Positions 51,601-63,907 of a stretch of DNA of 64,000 nucleotides are shown piece by piece. Position 1 is the first letter of the stretch. The number at the start of each line of letters is the position of its first letter. The stretch comes from Paracentrotus lividus (lineage: Eukaryota > Echinodermata > Echinoidea > Camarodonta > Echinidae): contig CALNVZ010002974.1 in assembly GCA_940671915.1 (NCBI GenBank), forward strand, positions 20,480,738-20,544,737. Direction: 5' to 3'. The notes beneath the pieces are model-generated. The model was not told the DNA's origin, searched no databases, and was given only the letters and a program-made list of their open reading frames with translations. Both the position numbers and the translations under genes were made by a program.

Positions 51601-51767
51601 GCAATATTCAATGTTTTATTTCGTGCAAGGGTTCGAATATTACATTCGGTGCAAGTTGAACCTTGATCTATTCAACTCCGCTTACGCGTCGTTGAATAGA
51701 TCAAGGTTCAACTTGCACGCTCATGTAATATTCGTAACCCTTGCACTCAATAACATTGAATATTGCT
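51601..51767. repeat. Long hairpin, arms ~76 bp
   Basis: The left arm 51601-51676 and right arm 51691-51767 are inverted copies with few mismatches. The inner parts GCAAGTTGAACCTTGATCTA/TTCAAC are perfect, and the loop is 14 bases. It could be a tiny foldback element or fold as RNA. Confidence 0.85.
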
Positions 51768-52071
51768 ATACTATCTCCTTCTTGCTATACTCTTTACTCC
51801 ATCTCTAGCTCACCCCTCTCTCTCTCTCTACCAATCCCTCTCTCTCCTCACATTTACAGGGATTGTATAACTTCATACAGGATCTAAAAACAAAATGACT
51901 CTTCCAACCAATGCTGTAACCATAATGGAATAGAACTTTTATGTCAGGCAAGAAAGACCTGAGATTTTGAAGCTAATCGGTTGTTTAATTGCCAAGATAT
52001 TGGTGATGGAATATCATTATAATCATAGGCGTAGCGAGGTACGCTGAGATGAATTTATCAATTTTTTTTAT

Positions 52072-52160
52072 TACATGCACTGACAGGATGTACGGCCTCA
52101 CTGCTCAGATTTTTGCAAGCCTCCACAAAGTTAAAACCCTTTAATGCAGCCCTTGATTCT
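52072..52160 (+). repeat. Dispersed ~100 bp repeat, copy 2
   Basis: Second copy of the 789-890 repeat in the same orientation, diverged. Confidence 0.55.
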
Positions 52161-52492
52161 GGACATTGTATTAACTCTCCATTGGGTCTTTCTTTCTCTC
52201 TATCCCTAGTCTCCACTTTTCTGTCCCCTTCTCTCTCCTCAGTAACTTTAAACCCTCGAAAGTCCCAGCCCTTGGATCATGTTGTTTGAGCTACCCATTG
52301 CACTTTGATTATCTTTTTAAGGACCATATGGCTAAATGTCTATTTGCTTATCTTAAAACAGATATATGACAGGTTTCGCGAGAATCAATAGTTCTACACA
52401 TTACATGTACCTTGATTTATACATTAAGTTGATGTATAAACATCCACTTTCCCATAGAGAAGATAGTAACTGATTTATAATGAATGCCCCCC

Positions 52493-52527
<35 letters not shown>

Positions 52528-53321
52528 GCTAACAAATAAATTTTGTGTAGCAATCATACAAACTGCATAGCAAATTTAGATTCGATACAGAATAATTATT
52601 CCCTGTTAATGAATAATAAAGGGTGAGATAGCCAACTTGATGATATTTTCCTGAAAGACTTAACGATATTCACACCTCCCCCTCTGCCATTGCATTGAAT
52701 TCTTCCCTCTTCCTGTATCGATATCCATGTATTGATTTCTCGTATGAAACTACATTCATGAAGCCAGCTGCAACTATGATAGTCATCTTATATCCACTCC
52801 ATACAAGATGATATTATTGAGCAGGTAATTATAGCAAAACAACACCATTCCTTCTCGCCAGTCATATCAAAATAATTTCAATCACAGATTAAAATTTCAT
52901 GTACTGTTATCTTTTTCTAAGATCTGATATACTGGCGCGCAATTTTTATAAATACATGTAGACTGTATGAATTATATTTTTGACATTGAGTTTTTTTACA
53001 ATGTTTCATTCAAACTTTTTAGAAATGCAGCAATTAAAGTTATAATACATGTATGACACTTTTCTTAAATCTAGACAGATAAACTACGAACATAAATGTT
53101 ATTAAAAATCCAGGAAGCATGTAGGATTTAATGATTGATTGTTACATTTAAGTTGACATGATTGGTTTCTTGAAATACTTCTAGGCAGGTTTTCTTTTAG
53201 GTCAGTTTTAAGGGAGTTTAAATATTTTCAAATTATATTGCCTATTAACCCGTTGACGACTGTGTGTTTACTGTTATAGCCAAATCAGCTCATCCCCAAC
53301 AGGTTAAAGTATTCATTATAT

Positions 53322-53361
53322 CATGGATATATAAGAGAGAAGGATAGACTGGGTAATAAAA
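53322..53361 (+). repeat. Left terminal inverted repeat of the two-gene transposon
   Basis: The first 30 bases are perfectly inverted at 63918-63947; the next ten (ending TAATAAAA) match with two differences. The preceding seven bases, 53315-53321, are the target duplication ATTATAT. Roughly 250 bp of subterminal sequence lies between this repeat and the PHD gene start, and must contain its promoter if the gene is driven from inside the element. Confidence 0.9.
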
Positions 53362-53610
53362 TTGACTGTAGGATCCCTTGCGCCGACAGTCGAAAGTAAA
53401 CACTCGCTAATCCCCGCCCTGCGGGATACCGATCGTAAATCAGCGAGCGAACTGACAGTGTAGATGCATTATGGGATACGTTTCGCAACTGGTGATTGCT
53501 TTTGCGCATGCGCTCAAAACATTGTTTATCGTCGCTTGATTCGCTTTCTCCGTGATTTCTTATTCCGTTGGCGTTCTAAAATATCGAGTTTACATAGATT
53601 GTAGTTGAAT

Positions 53611-56141
53611 ATGGCAGAAAATGATGACCTGGTTTTCGAACCTCATGATTCTGAGATCGGAGTTTGTGAAGATGTATGTTTTTGTAGGATTCCTTCGACT
53701 GAAAATCTTGTGTTTTGCAATGGACCGAATTGCCCGATCGCTTACTTCCATGCTGAATGTGTTCGGAAGTACCAGACTTGCGAACCATCGACGCAGAGCA
53801 CCACCAGTTGCACCGGCGATCAGCCCGTAGCCGAAACGGAGTGGCTATGTCATTTCTGCACTGATTCGAACGAGACAAATCGTGAAACAAGTGAGACTAT
53901 CTTAATTAAATCTAATTGTATTAATTTGCTTGAAAATTACAGATATGCGAGTCCCCTAACGTTACATATATTTTTTGAAATCATAGACTATAATTTCAGG
54001 TCTAAATTAGAGTCGACAGTTTAAACCAAAAAAACAAACAAAAAAAACACACACAAGCAGTTCACGTTTAAAAGCCAACTTGTTAGGTCAAAATCAAAAA
54101 CGAAAATTTAAAAAATTGTTGAAGCCAAAAAATTAATTTGATGAATATTCAAATGTTATCTCGTACCATTATTTGTGATCATAAATTTATTTGCAATGTC
54201 TTTTCTCTAACTGTTAACTCTTAATTGTCTGAAGTATTTTTTTCTTTTCTTTTTTTTTGTTTTTGTTTTGTTGCATAACTTTTTAAAACTCTTTGGAAAT
54301 CATAAAATTTAGCAAATAACGCAAAATTATCAACATGATACCAGAGAATGACCACAATATCATGGATTTTATGATGCATATTTCCATATGATAACTCGTT
54401 CTATATTATTTGTGTCAATGTCATGTTTCATATTTCTGTATGCATGTTTAGATATCACGTTTTATTACATACTCTAAACAGACATAAATACCTTATTTCA
54501 TGTTTCCTTTTGCCTTTTCAGATGATCCAGGACAAGAAGAAGAGCCCCTAACTTCTTCATCTGGTCCGTCGAGTCGTAAAACCAACACCAGACAACCCAA
54601 AACAAGTATGTATTTTAATTGACCAAAGAATTGTAATTTTAAACAATATTTTTGTCATATTGACATAGAAGATGCATTTTGGTTTTAAATTATAATCAGG
54701 TAGTCATGCAATTTAGATTAAAAAAAAACCACACTAAAAAACAAAAAAACTATAGCATCCACAGACTTAAACTTGAAATTATTTTGAATAGTCCCAATAT
54801 TGTTAATGTAAATTGTACCCATTTCAGTTTCCGTACTTGATCACAAAATGCATGAAGTACAATTTTAATAACAATGGTATTATTTAATTCATGAATAAAG
54901 CTTTATACTATTATTATACATGTAATTTATCTCTTACCCTAATGACTAAATATTTAACCAAAAAAAAAAAAAAGAAATGGTCTCTAAATATCTTACTTTG
55001 CAAATGCATTTCAGTATCAATGATATTGATTGGATATCATATTATAGAAACTTGCGTTTCACAAATATGGTGTTTTCATTTCATCCATCATTTATTTATC
55101 ATAAGTAATTTCTGCTAATTTGTTTTCTTTTCAGGATTTGGTACTTCAACAAAGACACCCGGAGAAATCAAGTCACAGGCGTCATTCTTTGCCAAAGAGT
55201 CGATATCTCAACTTGCATCAGACCCTGTGTATCAAGACACCGAGCTGGGACAGAGGGTCATTAAGCTGGCAGAACAAATCAATTTGAGTTCCGAAAACTT
55301 TGAAAGAGCAACAAGTGTGATTGTTGATGACCTCGTTGACATCATTTCATCGGCCAAGGACAAAGTTGTGGGACCAATTGCAAACACGTTCATCCTGCAA
55401 CAGTTTCACGAATATAGGATTAGTGAGAAGGTCTATGGAGTGCTGCAAGAAGTTACTAGTTCGATCTCTTGCGACATGGATTGTGCCATGTTTTTTAATC
55501 AATATTTTTTACGCTCGATGCTTCAGAATATTCTGAAATTCAGCCGCGGAGAGGAGATCGCGGAGGATCATGTAGCGCTGTCTGCTCACGATGAACAGGT
55601 GCTCCGCTACGTTGCGGGATATATTTCCTACGCCCTACTAAAACGTTACGGGAGACAAAGTTCTGATGACGCTGAAGATGTAGTCAACTTTTTGAAGTCC
55701 TGGAAGAAAGACGACGATGATGGCACAGAAGCTGACACTTTTCTGGAGTATACAAAGATATGGATAACTATCCAGAACAGAGGGGGATTGTTCTTTGTTT
55801 CGGACAAAATTTACATGCTGTTCAGGGCAATGGAACGTGTTACGAGAAAGCAGCTGCAGGTGAGGGCAATGCATGACCCTAACGAAACCATCAAGGATAC
55901 CATCATCAAGAACATATATGGTAGCCATCATGTTCAAAACCTGTGGCACGCTCTTGCATCAGACCTCAAGGATAGAATTTCATCACGGCTACTGGAGACG
56001 GTCATCAACTACTGGGCCAAGATCCGTATCGCAGCGTATGTCAAGTCCTACGTCACCATGAAGAGGCAGGAATCAAGCAAGGCAAAACAAGGAAAGAAAG
56101 CGCTACGTAAAGAACTTAAGAACAGAGAAAAGAAAGCCTAA
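53611..56141 (+). CDS. Transposon-borne PHD-finger protein, 456 residues, three exons, intact
   Basis: Exons 53611-53890, 54522-54605 and 55135-56141 join in frame (donors CAA|GTGAGA and CAA|GTATGT; acceptors TTTTCAG). Residues 19-83 form an ING-like PHD finger: C23, C25, C36, C41, H47, C50, C80, C83, with W78 two before C80. Such fingers usually bind the methylated or unmodified histone H3 tail. The usual tryptophan before F-H is a tyrosine here (IAYFH). A short serine-rich linker follows, then a ~330-residue mainly helical region with HDEQVLRYVAGYISYALLKR near residues 274-293, and a lysine-rich tail. The LRYVAGY motif recalls sequences in transposon-derived proteins; that is an impression, not a domain hit. 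The start at 53611 is the first ATG in frame. Function is inferred: chromatin targeting or a transposase partner. Confidence 0.85.
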
Positions 56142-57945
56142 TTAGACTTTATTATTATTATCATGTAACACCATTTCAATTCTCAGTTACATATAGAAGT
56201 GGTAATAAATAATGTGCAGTTTAACATTGAAGTGTATATATATAAGTCTCATTTTTTACTAGAGGGAGAATTATTCATTATCTATATGTATATATATGAT
56301 ACAATAAGTAACATGAATTTTATATTGATACATCTATTTTCGGTAAGAATGTTCTTTATTTCATTTTACGATTGGGGCCAGATATAGGGTATGATGAGAC
56401 TTGAATGCCTTTCCAAAATCATGGATATTCTCTTATATACATCTACATGTATTCTTTGCGACCTGATTATACATTTACATAAAAGGAACTTGAGTTGCGA
56501 TAGTACGTTTGTTACTTAATTGTTGGGTTATTTTTCAAATTATTTTTTTAACAGATGTACCTGCTGCATGAATACATGTCCAGTTTGTATGTATGAAAAC
56601 TTAAGAAATGATATGTTATATTTCCTTTAATATTTCCTTTCGCATTATTTGTAAAATATCTGTAAATACGACTTTGTTCTACATGCAAGTAACATATAAT
56701 CCTAAGGCTATAAAGCAATACTGATTTGGTTATTATTGTCTTCATACAATGTTGTGATTTTAAAGTTTGAAGCACAAATTTGTAAAAAGAACATAAATTG
56801 TGTATTTTTGTTTCGATTTATTCATGTATATAATGTTTGTTTGTTTTTTTGTTTTTTGTAGAAGCAATGGGATTCGACAATTGGAAATTTTGAGATATGT
56901 GGAAAAAGCTTTACACACAAAAGGCTAATTCATATTGTAGTTCATGCTTCAAATTTGTATATATTTATTTAGAATGACGAGATCTTACTTCATAAAGTTA
57001 CATGTACGTTACATGGATTTGCAGAATTCTGTAATCACCATAGTCTACATTTTTTAATATTAAATAAAAGTTTCACATATATATAAATGTACAATCTCAT
57101 ATTTGTATTTATTCTTCTGCAATTTTATTTACAATGGAAATACATGTAGTTTATTTCACAACTATACAGGCAATACCATCCACTCTTGTTATAATGAGCA
57201 TGTAGACAAAATTATTTGTTTTTAATAGGTGCGATTGACTACATCCCAAAAGCCTCATTATGAAAGGAGTGGACTGTAAATTATAAGTTGCATGATTTGT
57301 TGATAAATGGATAGATATCCATTTACAGAATTGAGTCTATGCATTTATAATCACCCTTCCCAGATCACCAATTGTTAACGCCATGGTAACATTTTTAAAC
57401 AACCAATCAACGTGCAGTGTGTCATCATGGATATATATATCCATGGTGTGATGAAAATACATGTACCATTGATGGCAAAGCTTGGATATACATGTACAAG
57501 ATAAATATGAAATCTCTTGAAAATCCATGGGCAAAGTTATATTAGAAAGTTTTATTCAATGGGGCCAAGGACTTTCCTTATGTAGCTTCAAATTTTCTTA
57601 ATCAAATGAAAGACATAAATATGGAGAGCTTTTACACAACCAACTCCTTTATAAAAGACACTGCATAACAGACTTTTCTTCTGAATACAAGTACAAACTG
57701 AATATTTCTTCAAAATACAGTCAACCTTCATTAATTTGAATCATGTTACTGATGTGTACATGTATATATATCCATGGCACTGAAGAAATAGTTTTTACTT
57801 TGATGTGAAAGGTTATGAACCGTACACTTGAGTGAATGTGAGTTGGACTCTGGCAAGGTTGACATACATCTTCTTAGCTCAGTTCATAAACGCCTCTTTA
57901 AAAACGTCTCTGTCCATGTGGAGATTTCTCTTACATGTATATTCC
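56142..57945. other. Gap between the two convergent transposon genes
   Basis: 1.8 kb of AT-rich sequence holding the 3' untranslated regions of both genes. Candidate plus-strand polyadenylation signals (AATAAA) occur near 56203 and 57063. On the minus strand TTTATT near 57550 could serve the transposase. No coding sequence recognised. Confidence 0.5.
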
Positions 57946-60900
57946 TTACTTCTTGAACAATTTTCTCCTAGGTATTGGTGTGTCGTCGATCATTGATTCA
58001 CTGTTTTCAGCATGAACATTCGCTCTCTTTGACGCCCTAATGCATGTTCCGGCAACTTGGAGAGTTTGCATATTGTTGCCAAATTGACTCACAGTGGGAT
58101 TGTCATATCGTCCACCAATACCCCGTTGCTTGGAAAAGTATTCCTCAAGTGGGTCTTGTGTAAACTTCTCACTGAGGATGAAATCTACTCCTGGTTCCTC
58201 CAACATGTCTTTGGCCAAAGAGATGAATGATTTTGCTAAAATAAAGAAATAAAAAATCAAAAGGAATATAAATACTAATCAGGGGAGCAGAAATAACTTT
58301 CACAAGAACAATTTAGATATATTAATCTACCGGTAATCGTAAACCAAATAAAGTTATGGCAAAATACAATAAACAAAAAACAATGGAAACTGTAAAAACA
58401 TGGCTACTATTTATAATTCATTTAAAAAAAAACCTGATACAACACAGTCAAATAATTCTGTAATGCTATATCAGCGCATAGTTATAACAGTTGACAACTG
58501 AAACCACCCGTTGACTGTGCAGCACCCCATGTCAAGCCTTGTGCCATCCCTCCCTATTTGCATATCCTAGCTCCGCCATTGTCATATCCATGATATCAAC
58601 ATGTTATTGTTAAGTGTACCTGTCATTCGAAGTCCACACAATGTCTGCTTGCTCAGGCACAGCTTTTCTCTTTGTGATGAAGAAAGGGATGTTAGTCGTC
58701 CTTCACTCTCCCATTCTGCAAGGAAGCTTAGGAAGTCTTCCTCCAACCACTGTAAAATAATGAGAAAAGAGTAAATTTGTTGTCTTCACATGAATAATAT
58801 CGCTAACGTATGTATTTTACAGAAACTTATCAAAATGAAACGGTGGAATTCAGTTAACCCAAGAATGGAATAGTTTATTATCATTTTTTCATTAAACATG
58901 AACAAAATCATGAGAATCTGCTTCTGATTAAACATGAAAAATGTCATGAAAATCTACTTCTGATTATTATCCTGTTCAGCACCCAACCCCTTCCCACACG
59001 CACACACTTTTGGCTCAGGTCCTCCACTTTAAAAAATGTTCCACATCCCATTTACAACAATTACAGAATGGAAACATGAAGCTATTTACATACCTATGAT
59101 TTGTATACATTTTCATAACTGAAACAAGTAAATGTACCTGCTCCATCCCTGAAGTATTAAAAAAAAAAAATTAAAAAAATAACAAATGTTTCATCAGTCA
59201 AACTTGCCTAAGTCGAATAATCTCGAGGATATTTTCAAGTTTTATATTCTATTGTTTTAACCCTTCATAAATCGATTGTTCAATCCCAACAGATTCAAGC
59301 TAGGCAAGGTTGACTGTATTCATATACATTTACTTACTACAAATCTCCAATCTGTTACTTCTGTGTATGCTCCAAGGTTGGTTTCAGCTTTTTCTGCCAA
59401 GGTTGAGTCGAGAAACATTCAAACAGTCGAAAAACTGATCTAAGTACTGGATGAAGAGACTTGTGCTGCTGGTATCAGTCCGTCCCTGGGCCTCTGCCTT
59501 GACACATAGCGCCTTTGCTACGGAAGAACTCAGAACCTTAAATGTTGAGATAAAGCATGGAGAGAAAAAGTATACATACATGTCTGTATCAATACAATTG
59601 TATCTGTCACCTTTGGCTCAAGAAATTATCATTATTATTTGTAATGGTGTAACAAAAAGACCCAGCATTTTCAGCATTCAAATTTTGCTTCTGATGGATT
59701 CCTCTTTCAATAAAAATGAAAAGGTATATTTGCGGGGTTATAAAGTCATGGAGATGGAGTCATTAACTCCATGCTAAAATAATTTTCTGCTTGGGTTTAT
59801 ATATAAACAAATACATTTTTTATCATACAACAGGTCATATCCTATAAAAAGAACACAATGACAACATAATTAGCAGATATCATATCAAATGACTATTTAC
59901 CTGTACAGCTAATTTCACTTTCATCCTGTGTGCTGGAGTGAGATGAATATGATCCTCTGTGAGGTGTTGCGCATTCTAAGGCCTGTGGATTGTTGCATAT
60001 CCCACTCGTAAACGTCCATGATGTGTTTCCAAGTAATGCTTTGCCCTCTGAACTATATAAGTATTAAGATATGATAACATACAAAAAAAAAAAATATTAC
60101 AAACAATATAAAACATGTATCGCTTTTCACACAAACTTAAAACTAAAAAACATTACTTTATTGGAATGATGGACATCTTTTATATTTCCATGTTGGAATC
60201 AAGCAAAGAGAAAAATTTGTTTAAATGAATTTATCCTATTTGTTCAAATTCAAAGTTGAACTTGTATAAAACATAGTTTTGTTTATTGGAAAAAAAAAAA
60301 AAAATACAAAAAACAAAACGAAACAAAAGCATGTTTTCCAGTTGTTGGAAAGTCCGATATCAACTTTAATACCAACTTTAACCTTAACATCTGTACTTGT
60401 CAGGTTACATTGACAATACTGTGTTTGAAAATTTTTTCAAGTACATAAAAAAGACATACCATCATGTTTCTTGACTTGTTGTTGTAACCGGAGTTCTCCA
60501 AGTTATTGCGGGAGGTCTTTAGGAGATGAGGTACATCACTAAATAGGTAAATGCGCTTCTGAGTCGTCGGGTGTATAAAGCTACATGTATGTTCATCCTC
60601 AGAGTTCAAGAGCATATTATAAAAACTCCTATTAGACGATGCCCCATCAGAAACCAGTGCCCTGATCTTAAAGCCATATAGTTCCATTATTTCCACCGCT
60701 TCTAAAATTACAGAGTACAACTGGTCACTAGTTGCCCCAGTTGTAGCGAAGTAGGCAACAGCCGAATGGTAGGAGTGGCATATGGCACGTACCATGATTG
60801 TCAGCACATGACTTGCCATTGGTGGTGCTTTCTCCTTGGTGCAGGCCCTTGTGTAAGCAGCCAGTTCATCATTCATGCTTCCCATGCTAGTGAAGCCAAT

Positions 60901-62285
60901 TATCTGACCACTCGAATGGGAGTACACTAGTCCCTCGCTTATCTTTACTTCATCAAAAGACAAGGTGGCATTCTTTTGATGAGGTTTGAGTTTATGAAGT
61001 TGTATGTCGTTGACCACTCTGCGGATGATATCTTTATTGAAGCCAGGGTTATTAGTCGTGAAATTGGTGTACTGTTTGAGAGTATTGCGATGTGGAAGGG
61101 TTAGAAATCCAGACGTTCTGAGTAAGTCATATGCTGATGAGGATTTTGAATGTTATGCAATACAGAGGCGCAAGATAGCAGGATGCCACCTTGTAGCCTG
61201 TGGATGTTGTTTGAGGCGTGCTAACTGATGGTCCCACAGGATCCGCATTGGGGTGTTCTCTGCGAATACTCTGTGCACCTCCTCTGTCTGCTCCTCTACC
61301 ACTTTACCAAAAGATCTGCTCTTCTCTCTCTCCATTGTCTTCGCTTGGCCTTCGAACAATTTGGTCATCTTTGCTTCTAATCCTGCTATTCGTTTCCGAA
61401 GATTCTGTTCTTGTATCCTGCTTTGATTTAATTTCTTTGTGAGCCTGTCCTTATTTAAAAACCTGAAGTTGGTTTTGGGTGCAGGTGACAAGTCAACTTG
61501 GATGCGGTGGTGTATTTTGGCAAGATCACTTCTGTATATAGTGCACTGAGGACAGCGTGGACGTTGCGTTGTGAGAAGAGGGCAGGCATTGTGTCGGATT
61601 GTTGTTGTATAAGGCAAGTGGTGTGTATATACAGGTCTATTTTCTAAAAGATTAGTAGGAATGGCATACTCTGGATTTCCTGGGCATATTGATAAGCCAT
61701 TAAACGCTTCGATGAGAAGTTTTACAGATTGCTCAGATTCTATTAATTTAGGAATGGTGGGGAAAGCCCATTCGTATGTGACAGCTCTGCCATTGACTTT
61801 TGCACTCCACTCCCCATTCTCAAAGAAAGTCAAACATTTCTCGGTGTTCCCATCAGAGTCCAGGGACAACACAAACAGTTTGTTGTTCTTTTGTGTCACA
61901 ACAAGTTTTGCAGCGCTTGCCTCTCTGTCAAATAGAGAGAAAAGTGTTTCAATACTCTCCTTTGATTCTGAAGGGCATATTTTACAGGCAGAACTGTGCG
62001 GCTCAAAGTTCTCGAGATTGATGTCCAGCTCACAAGAAATGTTCTTGTTCCGTTTGATGCTCCAACGGGAAATCTTCCTTTCACACTGGATACACACGAG
62101 AGGCGGATGCAGACTATCATCATCAGCAGATATGTCTAAAGATAGACAGCGTAGAAGCACACTTTTCAACTTCTGTTTTGGGAACATTCTCTTGGAGTCC
62201 TTTCTCCCACACAATCTGCACATTGCTTCCAGCATTGCAGTATGAAGCGCCTTGGCCATGTTGATTTGGGAGTTTCTAAGCTTAC
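57946..62285 (-). pseudogene. P-element/THAP9-type transposase gene, five exons, with one stop and two frameshifts
   Basis: Coding starts at 62259 (MAKALHTAMLEAMCRLCG), after a likely acceptor ttttgcag at 62286. Exons: 60460-62259, 59901-60052, 59338-59536, 58620-58749, 57946-58235, all with GT/AG boundaries. Order of parts: a C4 module (C14, C17, C56, C59); a coiled coil near residues 270-320; RWHPAILRLC and SSSAYDLLRTSG; then the RNase-H-like core with LSFDEVKISEGLVY, LVSDGASSNR and SDVPHLLKTSRNN; a WKHIMDVYEWD segment; LTEDHIHLTPAHRMKVKLAV; VLSSSVAKAL; WLEEDFLSFL; and the tail QDPLEEYFSKQRGIGGRYDN. These match P/THAP9-type transposases. Breaks: an in-frame TAA at 61153-61155, a frameshift near 59962-59985 and another near 59405-59420. 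Expected length is ~857 residues, close to human THAP9 (903). It could be a decayed copy or carry sequencing errors. Confidence 0.88.
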
Positions 62286-63907
62286 TGCAAAATACAAAAG
62301 AAAGAAAAACAAATGAATTGCTAAAATCCATACACAAACCAGTTTGAGCATTCTCTTTCATACATATATCCATGGCTTTAGTATTAAAACATATTTCCAA
62401 CGAGTTCTATTCAACTCCATAAAAAAAGCATGTATAAAAACATGATAACATTCCATGGATTACAGCAGGAGGCCCTAGAAGAAAAAACCAAAAGTTTAAA
62501 TTAAATATATAAAAATTAAAAAAAAATAAAAAAAATCATGAGGTGTTTTGAGGTTTAATAAAATTACAAGGCATAATTTTTCATACTGTTTCTGATTAAA
62601 ACAATTGGCCATGTTCAGAACATGGATATCAATGTTTTGTCATGGCAAAATAAATATTCTTGCCATGTTCATTTCAAAAGGAAATAAAAATAAAATTATG
62701 TCAACATAATTGTAATATTGATATATTTTACCATTCCATTTCAAAGCCGAGGTGGGTAATAACATAATCTCTAGATAAACATGTCAAGATGATAAGAAAG
62801 GAATTATATTAAGTCAGTTTGACAAGATAGACAAGAAACAGAAATCTTAATTAGACAAGTAGGCTATGTCAAATTGCCAAGACAAAGCTGCAAGTTATTG
62901 CACTTTTTAGATAGGGCTCAAGACAAGTTCAGTCTGTTCTAACTTACATCTAGATTTATTGAAATTAATTATCATGATATCCAGATTATTTTCCATGCTA
63001 GCAAAACAAATTTGGTGATCCATTTAATATTAAACAGATTTGAAAGAACAATAACATAAATAATCACTTTCTTTCTTCACCACTGTCAGGTGGGCCTACG
63101 CAACGCGAGAAGTGCGAGGGATCGGACCGGACGGCAATGATTATGCACGCCGTCAGACCCGGGGGTTCGAGTGTAAGCGTTCCGATGACGTTCTTTAAAC
63201 AAAATTGTCCGAATATTTAAATTTCCGAATTATATTACCCGATTTTGAAAGTACCCTATCAAAGATATTCATATTCTTAACATTTTAATCATAATTTTTT
63301 AGACTAAAGTAGCTCATAAAGTGCGTTACGCTCATTTGAAAGCGAACTTCTCCGATTGCCATTTGATTTTTTTTCTGAAAACACATGAAAAACATCGTCC
63401 TATATGAAAAGTGCACGCTATTGCACGCGAAAAAGAAATAAGCCAAACGACAGAATACAATCTATATTTTCATCCCCAATAAGTCACATTATCCGGACAT
63501 GACCGGAACTATGAAAAATATGAAATCAAAGTATGGATATCTAATAATCTATCGAGTTATTAATGAGAATCGTAACTTACTTATTTGAAGTCGGTTTGAG
63601 CCGTGTTTGGTATCAAATTGAAGAGAAACTCAGTGGAGGTCGATCGTGATGTGGCATATACAGTGTGTATGTGTATGAGAGTGTATATTGAAGCCAGAAG
63701 TGGTGTTTTTCGATAAAGGCTTTACATCAGTGCGGTTCAAACTTGTACAAGTATGCCATTTATCGCGGTGCTGGGGATCCAGCTTCAAAGAAGCACGGTT
63801 TACGAGGGGATTTACGCGCAAGGTCAGAAATCGTTTTGTTTCTTCTGGCGGCTTGTTGTTTCATGTGGCTGGTAGGATTTTATTGCTCTTTGCCCCTCTG
63901 GGGGTCT
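62286..63907. other. 5' region of the transposase inside the transposon
   Basis: 1.6 kb with no supported coding sequence. It probably holds a 5' untranslated exon and the transposase promoter. A GC-richer patch around 63090-63190 differs from the AT-rich surroundings. Short open frames overlapping the right end come from the terminal repeat. Confidence 0.45.

Larger units (their letters stand above)
49323..53314. other. Sparse region before the two-gene transposon
   Basis: Holds the candidate exon at 50514, the hairpin at 51601, the dispersed repeat at 52072 and a poly-A run at about 52496-52524. No complete gene seen. Confidence 0.45.

Noticed and set aside
61661..62245. 194-codon plus-strand frame
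   Set aside because: Antisense shadow of the transposase exon.
63090..63190. GGGGGTTCGAGT as a tRNA T-arm
   Set aside because: No matching acceptor stem or D-arm in the surrounding sequence.
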